A DNA stretch of 64,000 bases from CAWEYO01 sp963813315. Lineage in GTDB: Bacteria > Pseudomonadota > Alphaproteobacteria > Rhizobiales > Rhizobiaceae. The notes under the pieces were generated by a model, which saw only the letters and a list, made by a program, of their open reading frames with translations, was not told the origin of the DNA and searched no databases. Positions 58,182-64,000 of this stretch are shown here, one piece after another (the first letter of the stretch is position 1; each line of letters starts with the position of its first letter). The stretch spans positions 27,310-91,309 of the forward strand of contig CAWEYO010000021.1 of the NCBI GenBank assembly GCA_963813315.1, read 5' to 3'. The position numbers were made by a program, and so were the translations under genes.

Positions 58182-59633
58182 ATGCTGGCCAAGCTGCCGG
58201 CCATAATGCGAACAACAGCCGCGCGGCTCTCGGCGCTCTACTTGCTGCTGTTCACCATCTGCGCAGTTCTGCTCGTAGTCTACATGACGTCCCTTTCGGC
58301 ACGAATGCTAACGGCGCAGACGACGGAGACCATCAATGAGGAGGTGCTAGGACTTGCGCAGGCCTATCAACGCGGCGGCCTGCCGCTACTCGTACGCACC
58401 ATAGAGCGCCGCGCGCGCCAGCCGGGAGCCAACCTCTACCTCATCGCCGATCCCAACGGGCGCATTCTTTCCGGCAATGTCGAGAGCCTGGAGCTGGGCG
58501 TGCTGGAGACCGAAGGATGGACCGCACGTCCGTTCGCATATGAGCGTTTCGGCGAAGGCGGGACGGAGCGCCTGAATCCCCAGGCAGCGGAGCCGGGGCA
58601 AGCCGTCGAGACGGCGGAAGGCCACGATGCCATTGCGGTCGTGCTTCGTTTGCCCAACGGGATGATCATGCTGGTCGGCCGCGACCTTGGTGAGCCCGAG
58701 CAATTCCGCGCGGTTGTGCGGCGCGCGCTGATGTTCGCGCTCGGCATGATGGGCCTTGGAGCACTCGCGATCTGGTACTTCGTCGGGCGCCGGGCGTTGA
58801 AGCGCATCGACAGCATTTCAGAAACCAGCACGCGAATCATGGAAGGCGACCTGACACGCCGGCTGCCCGTAACGGGTGCGGGCGACGAGTTTGATCGCCT
58901 GTCGGAAAAACTCAACGCAATGCTCGCGCGGATCGCTACCCTGAACGAGGGACTGAAGCAGGTTTCCGACAACATCGCACACGACCTGAAAACGCCGCTC
59001 ACACGACTGAGGAACCGAGCTGAGGCGGCCTTGGCGGGACAACGCAAGCCAGCCGAATACCGCGCGGCGCTGGAAGCCACGATCGCCGAATCCGACCAGC
59101 TTATCCGCACGTTCAAAGCGATCCTGATGATTTCGCGGTTGGAGGCGGGATATTCGGCGGAGCAGGTGACCAAGGTCGATCTCGCCGACGCGGTGCGCGA
59201 TGTGGTCGAACTCTACGAGCCGGCCGCAGAGGACGTTGGGGTCATTCTTGAAGCCCGCCTCGACGGTTCTTTCGTGGTTGTTGGCAACCGAGAACTTATC
59301 GCGCAGGCGTTGTCCAACGTGGTCGACAACGCGATCAAGTACTCGGCCGGAACGGTTGAAAAGCCGCATGTGGCAGTCTCTCTCGAGCATGCCGGCCGTG
59401 AAATCCGTCTTGTGGTTGCCGACAACGGGCCTGGCATTCCGAACGAATCCGATCGCCAGCGCGCGACGGAGCGCTTTGTCCGCCTTGAGGAAAGCCGCTC
59501 GCAGCCCGGCTCAGGTTTGGGACTGAGCCTTGCCGGCGCGATCATGCATTTCCACGGTGGAAAGCTTGATCTTTGCGCCAACAATCCGGGATTATCCGTG
59601 ACCATGATATTCCCAAGCGCGAAAGACGGATGA
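58182..59633 (+). CDS. Sensor histidine kinase partner of the 57502 regulator
   Basis: 483 residues: two membrane helices (about 15-38 and 175-200) around a periplasmic domain, a HAMP domain (RIDSISETSTRIMEGDLTRR), H-box VSDNIAHDLKTPLTRLRNRA, N-box NVVDNAIKYSAG, G1 VADNGPGIPNESD and G2 GSGLGLSLAGAI. The DIAHDLKTPL H-box is of the QseC/CusS class. Five bases after the regulator gene; its stop overlaps the glnE start (ATGA). ATG 58206 is an alternative start. Confidence 0.9.
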   Translation: MLAKLPAIMRTTAARLSALYLLLFTICAVLLVVYMTSLSARMLTAQTTETINEEVLGLAQAYQRGGLPLLVRTIERRARQPGANLYLIADPNGRILSGNVESLELGVLETEGWTARPFAYERFGEGGTERLNPQAAEPGQAVETAEGHDAIAVVLRLPNGMIMLVGRDLGEPEQFRAVVRRALMFALGMMGLGALAIWYFVGRRALKRIDSISETSTRIMEGDLTRRLPVTGAGDEFDRLSEKLNAMLARIATLNEGLKQVSDNIAHDLKTPLTRLRNRAEAALAGQRKPAEYRAALEATIAESDQLIRTFKAILMISRLEAGYSAEQVTKVDLADAVRDVVELYEPAAEDVGVILEARLDGSFVVVGNRELIAQALSNVVDNAIKYSAGTVEKPHVAVSLEHAGREIRLVVADNGPGIPNESDRQRATERFVRLEESRSQPGSGLGLSLAGAIMHFHGGKLDLCANNPGLSVTMIFPSAKDG

Positions 59634-62594
59634 CGGCAGTGACCGCAAAAAGAACTTCGGAGGGCGCGAGCTGGTTTGGCCCGTCGCTTCGGAAGCTTGC
59701 TCCGCTGGATGCGGACGCCGCCAACCGTGAATTGGAGGGCATTGCCGAGATCGCGAAGGAACGCGGACTGCCGCGCCTTGCGGGAACTCCTTTCGGCAAA
59801 GAATGCCTCGGCCGATTTTCTTGCCGCGCTTTTCGATCTCTCGCCGTTCATGCGCGATTGCGTCCGCCGGCAGCCAGAAATACTGGACCGGCTGTTCGAC
59901 GTGTCCATCGACACGCGGCTCATGGGGATCGGCAGGACAATCGAGGAATGCGCTGCCGCCGAGGATGTGACGGAAGCCCAGCTGATGAAGGATCTGCGCC
60001 TTTTGAAAACGGAAGCGCAATTTCTCATCGCGCTTTCCGATCTGGCAGGCGACGCGACCACGGAAGGCACCGTCAGGCGCCTCTCGGACCTGGCGGATGC
60101 GTGCGTTGGCGCTGCGGTGGATTTCCTGCTGAAGGATGCGCACGCCAAGGGCAAAATCACTCTGTCCGACACTAATAACCCGGCGGAAAGCTCCGGCTGG
60201 ATCGTGCTTGGAATGGGCAAGCTCGGAGCGCGCGAACTCAATTTTTCCTCCGACATCGATCTGATCGTTTTCGTCGATCCGAATGCGCCGGCGATCACTG
60301 ATCCTTTTGAGTCGATTGAACTGTTCGCCCGCCTTACCCGCCGGCTCGTCCGCGTTCTCCAGGAGCGCACCGAGCACGGCTATGTCTTTCGTACTGACCT
60401 TAGGCTGCGCCCCGATCCCGGCTCGACTCCGCTGGCCATACCGGTCGAGGCGGCGCTGAACTACTACGAAGGGCGCGGCCAGAACTGGGAGCGGGCCGCG
60501 ATGATCAAGGCGCGGCCGGTCGCGGGAGACATCAAGGCGGGCGAGGCGTTCCTGAAGGAATTGCAGCCCTACGTCTGGCGGAAATACATGGATTACGCTG
60601 CAATAGCCGATGTCCACTCGATCAAGCGCCAGATACATGCCCACAAGGGCCATGGCGAGATCGCGGTCAAGGGCCACAACGTGAAGCTGGGCCGCGGCGG
60701 TATTCGCGAGATCGAATTTTTCGTCCAGACCCAGCAACTCATCGCCGGAGGGCGCTTTCGAGATTTGCGCGGCCGCGAAACAGTGCCGATGCTGAGAACG
60801 CTTGCTTCCCACGGTTGGATCACCGGGGAAGCGTGTGATGGGTTGATCGCCCAATACTGGTTCCTGCGTGCCGTCGAGCATGCGATCCAGATGATCGCCG
60901 ACGAACAGACGCACACGCTTCCGGAAGATGACGAGGGCATCGAGCGCGTCGCTCGGATGCTGGGCTTTGCCGGCGGTGAAGATTTCCAGGCGGCGTTCAG
61001 CGCGTCGCTGCAACTGGTCGAACGCCACTATGCCGCACTTTTCGAAACGGCGCCGCAGCTTTCGGCGGGCGTCGGCAATCTTGTCTTTACGGGCGATGTT
61101 GACGATCCGGATACGTTGTGGACGCTCCGCAACCTCGGCTTCCAGCGGCCAAGCGACATCTGCCGCGTCATTCGCGGTTGGCATTTTGGCCGCTATCGCG
61201 CCACGCAGTCGGCCGAGGCGCGTGAAAGACTGACCGAGCTGACACCGGCGCTGCTCGGGGCATTCGGGCAGACGAAGCGGGCCGACGAAGCGGTGATGCG
61301 GTTCGACGAGTTCCTGGCGGGGCTGCCGGCCGGGATTCAGCTTTTTTCACTGCTTCAGTCGAACCCGGCACTCCTGAAACTGTTGGCGACCATCATGGGT
61401 GCTGCTCCCAGGCTCGCAGCGATCATCACCCGCCGGCCGCATGTGTTCGACGGCCTGCTCGATCCGTTGCTGCTGTCCGAGCTACCCAATCGCGCCTACC
61501 TTGCGGCGCGCCTGTTGGCTTTCCTGGAAAACACCGTCATCTATGAGGAAGTTCTCGATCGGCTTCGTATCTTTGCGTCGGAGCAGAAGTTCCTGATCGG
61601 TGTGCGCCTCTTGACTGGGACGATTGACCCAAAGCGGGCCGGAAAGGCGTTCTCCGACCTGGCGGATCTGACGATAGGCGCCGCATTGAACGCCGTAACC
61701 GCCGAGTTTGCCGTCCGGCACGGCACGGTGGCAGGCGGAAAGGTTGTCATTCTTGGCATGGGCAAGCTGGGCAGCCGGGAGCTGACTGCTGGCTCAGACG
61801 TCGACCTGATCCTCCTCTATGATCACGACGCCGACGCGGAGGAGTCCGACGGCCCAAGGCCGATGGCGCCCTCGCACTACTATGCGAGGCTCACGCAGCG
61901 CCTGATCTCGGCGGTTTCGGCGCCCATGGCCGAAGGCGTACTTTACGAGCTGGACCTGAGGCTGAGACCTTCCGGCAACAAGGGGCCGGTCGCGACGCAC
62001 TTTTCAGCCTTCAGCAAATATCAGCGCAACGATGCATGGACCTGGGAGCACATGGCGCTGACTAGGGCGAGGCCCATCGGGGGTGACCCGCGGTTCCTCC
62101 AGGCGGTGGAGTCCGAGGTCGCCGCCATACTGGCTTTGCCGCGCGACAGGAAAAAAGTAGCCACTGCCGCCGCCGAGATGCGTGCGATGATCGAGAAGGA
62201 GAAGCCGCCGCGCGATAGCTGGGATCTGAAGCTCATCCCCGGCGGGCTGATCGATCTTGAATTCATTGCGCAATATGCGGTGCTGATTGGTCAGATCGCC
62301 AATGAAGCGCGACCGACCGGGACAATCGACGTCCTTGCGACGCTTGCGCCCTCCCTGATCGATGCACAAGGGAGACAGGAACTCGTCGATGCGCATACGT
62401 TGTTTTTCGGGCTGACACAGATGACGAGGCTGTGCCTCACCGGTCCGCTCGAACCGGATGACATCCCGCCGGGGCTATCGGACCTGCTTACCGGAACGAC
62501 GGACCTGCCCGATTTTCGGGTGCTGAAGGCCCATGTCCAGGAGACGGCACGCAAGGTCCGAAGGCGCTTCGAAATTCTCTTTCGCGGGAAGTGA
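59630..62594 (+). pseudogene. glnE: Glutamine synthetase adenylyltransferase/deadenylylase GlnE, one frameshift
   Basis: N-terminus MTAVTAKRTSEGASWFGPSL to GLPRLA is in one frame, and ELLSAKNASADFLAALFDLS onward in another. CTTGCGGGAACTCC near 59779-59790 has three G where two would restore LPRLAELLSAK, so a single extra G in a G run breaks the gene. Repaired, it encodes about 987 residues with both nucleotidyltransferase domains: GMGKLGARELNFSSDIDLIV (AR) and LGMGKLGSRELTAGSDVDLI (AT). GlnE switches glutamine synthetase activity with nitrogen status. ATGA overlap with the kinase stop supports the start. Confidence 0.88.
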
Positions 62595-62602
62595 ACACGC
62601 AG

Positions 62603-64000
62603 TCAGGCTGCGGCTTTGACCTGCCTCGGGTCTCTGTTTTGCGTCTCGTGCCCCGGGATGCGGACCGATACGATCGTGCCCACGCCTTGGGTTGAGCGGA
62701 TTTTCAGTGCGCCGCCGTGCAGTTGCGCCAGCGAACGAGAAATAGCGAGACCGAGACCGGATCCAGTGTGATTCTTGGAAAACTGGTTCTGAACCTGTTC
62801 GAAGGGGCGGCCAAGCTTGCTGAGCGCCTCCCTCGGAATCCCGCAGCCGGTGTCTTCGATGGTCAGCATCATCGCGCCGGACACCTTGCGGGCGCGGACA
62901 AGTATCGTGCCGCGTTCTCCGGTGAACTTGACGGCGTTGGACAAAAGGTTGAGCGCAATTTGCTTTATCGCACGCCGGTCCGCGAAGAGCGTCATCTTGT
63001 CGGCAATCCTGGTCTCGACGGTAATCGACTTCTGCGCGGCCTGCAGAGAGATGACCCTCACCGTTTCGCGGATCAGCGGACACAAGTCGATCTCCTCCCG
63101 GTCAATCGAGAATTGTCCGGCCTCGATCTTGGACATGTCGAGGATATCGTTGATGACGCCGAGCAGGTAGATGCCGCTGCCGTGGATGTCACCGGCATAT
63201 TCCCTGTAACGCTCCGATCCTAGGGGCCCGAAGAGCGCCGACTGCATGAGCTCCGAAAAACCGATGATCGCATTGAGCGGCGTGCGCAACTCGTGCGACA
63301 TGTTGGCGAGGAATTCCGATTTGGCACGGTTCGCGGTTTCGGCGCGCTCGGTTTCGCTCATGCACTTCTTGTTGAGTTCAACCAGTTCCCGAGCACGTTC
63401 CTGCTCGGCTTTGCGCGCCAGGCTGAGATCGTGAATCGTCGCCATCAAGCGACGTTCGCTGTCCACCAGCTTTTCCTGATGCTGCTTCAACTGCGTAATG
63501 TCGGTACCGACGGACACCGTTCCGCCATCACGTGTGCGCAGCTCGTTGAGCTGCACCCAGCGGCCGTCGGCAAGTTGCCGCTCATAGGTGGCTCCGCCAT
63601 GCGGTCCGTGAGCGTTGGCGAGGCGCCGGTCTGAAACAGGCGCGATCATCTTCGGCTCCAGAACGTCGCGGCTGACGCCAGGCACGATATGTTGGTCTGC
63701 CAGACCGTTGTCCTGTTGATACTTGGTGTTGCACATCACCAGCCGGTCGGCGGCGTCCCACAGAACAAATGATTCCGTGATGTTCTCGATAGCCGCGCGC
63801 AGGCGCAGGTCGGCGACCTCGGACCGCTGTGCGAGATTGTGCTGTTCGGTCACGTCGACTGCGATCCCGATGAGCTGGATTTCCGGAGCGTCCGGGTCGG
63901 CCACCTGGGCGCGCGCGCGCACCCAGATCCACTGCCCATTGGCATGCCTCATGCGGAATACCTGGTCGATGTGGTCCACTTCGCGCCTGACGATCTGGTT
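62603..64000 (-). CDS. PAS-domain sensor histidine kinase (PleC-like), 5' end outside window
   Basis: At least 460 residues. A PAS/PAC end (VRARAQVADPDAPEIQLIGI), a second PAS_7-type domain (FVLWDAADRLVMCNTKYQQD), coiled-coil, HisKA (MSHELRTPLNAIIGFSELMQ) and HATPase_c (NLLSNAVKFTGERG, EDTGCGIPREALSKLGRPFE, HTGSGLGLAISRSLA). It is convergent with glnE, nine bases between stops; I recall a PleC kinase next to glnE in rhizobia. PleC dephosphorylates or phosphorylates DivK and PleD in cell-cycle control. Role by analogy. Confidence 0.87.
   Translation of the reverse strand, partial: NQIVRREVDHIDQVFRMRHANGQWIWVRARAQVADPDAPEIQLIGIAVDVTEQHNLAQRSEVADLRLRAAIENITESFVLWDAADRLVMCNTKYQQDNGLADQHIVPGVSRDVLEPKMIAPVSDRRLANAHGPHGGATYERQLADGRWVQLNELRTRDGGTVSVGTDITQLKQHQEKLVDSERRLMATIHDLSLARKAEQERARELVELNKKCMSETERAETANRAKSEFLANMSHELRTPLNAIIGFSELMQSALFGPLGSERYREYAGDIHGSGIYLLGVINDILDMSKIEAGQFSIDREEIDLCPLIRETVRVISLQAAQKSITVETRIADKMTLFADRRAIKQIALNLLSNAVKFTGERGTILVRARKVSGAMMLTIEDTGCGIPREALSKLGRPFEQVQNQFSKNHTGSGLGLAISRSLAQLHGGALKIRSTQGVGTIVSVRIPGHETQNRDPRQVKAAA

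Noticed and set aside
1..64000. tRNA or rRNA genes
   Set aside because: None recognised by eye; a covariance-model search would be needed to exclude a missed tRNA.

Overview
This 64-kb window reads as chromosome of an alphaproteobacterium of the order Rhizobiales, most likely Mesorhizobium or a close Phyllobacteriaceae relative. The evidence is the high-GC coding bias, a MucR/Ros regulator, FeuN-FeuP-FeuQ-like genes, a cycHJKL (ccmI-E-F-H) / degP / two-component / glnE / PleC-like kinase order, many DUFs typical of rhizobia, and several families of short palindromic intergenic repeats. The placement comes from recalled gene families and gene orders; no search was run.

Layout. 1-2242: methylmalonyl-CoA mutase subunits (minus strand, mutB cut by the window edge). 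2445-7065: HerA-like ATPase, repeats flanking a GT32-type glycosyltransferase, DUF1428 protein, Tat-lipoprotein L,D-transpeptidase, haloacid dehalogenase. 7248-13356: aminotransferase, Fe/Mn superoxide dismutase with a clear terminator, cytochrome c', diheme cytochrome c, a frameshifted S9 oligopeptidase, MsrB. 13536-19384: complete seven-gene Mrp (Pha/Mnh) cation/proton antiporter operon. 19704-20129: MucR regulator behind an AT-rich leader with a tandem repeat. 20130-21256: gene-free, repeat-rich. 21257-24000: small conserved proteins including a stand-alone DnaA domain-IV-like protein, a DUF6456 protein, SufE and a DUF5330 protein. 24375-32276: PAS/HisKA kinase, peptidoglycan-binding membrane protein, DUF1491, DUF2336, DUF1254/DUF1214 pair and a class A penicillin-binding protein. 

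32570-48313: a gene transfer agent (GTA) structural cluster in the RcGTA g1-g15 order: TerS, TerL, portal, g3.5-like, protease, capsid, adaptor, stopper, extra small ORF, tail terminator, tail tube, two tail chaperones, short tape measure, g12, g13, NlpC/P60 peptidase and the 1,301-residue g15, then a holin-like small membrane protein. There is no integrase, repressor or replication gene. The cluster is broken by an antiparallel HigBA-type toxin-antitoxin pair between terminase and portal, a heptanucleotide-repeat hairpin after the portal gene, a strong hairpin after the capsid gene, and repeat palindromes at two further junctions.

48419-64000: FeuN-like periplasmic protein with FeuP/FeuQ-like two-component system, a lipoprotein, cytochrome c maturation genes ccmI-E-F-H, a DegP protease, a second two-component system, glnE, and the 3' part of a PAS histidine kinase.

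Three conserved genes (ptrB-like, ccmI, glnE) each carry one frameshift, two of them in short homopolymer runs, and two genes (mutB and the second tail chaperone) lack a standard start codon where homology suggests one. Either this genome is drifting at these loci or the assembly has small errors; raw reads would decide.
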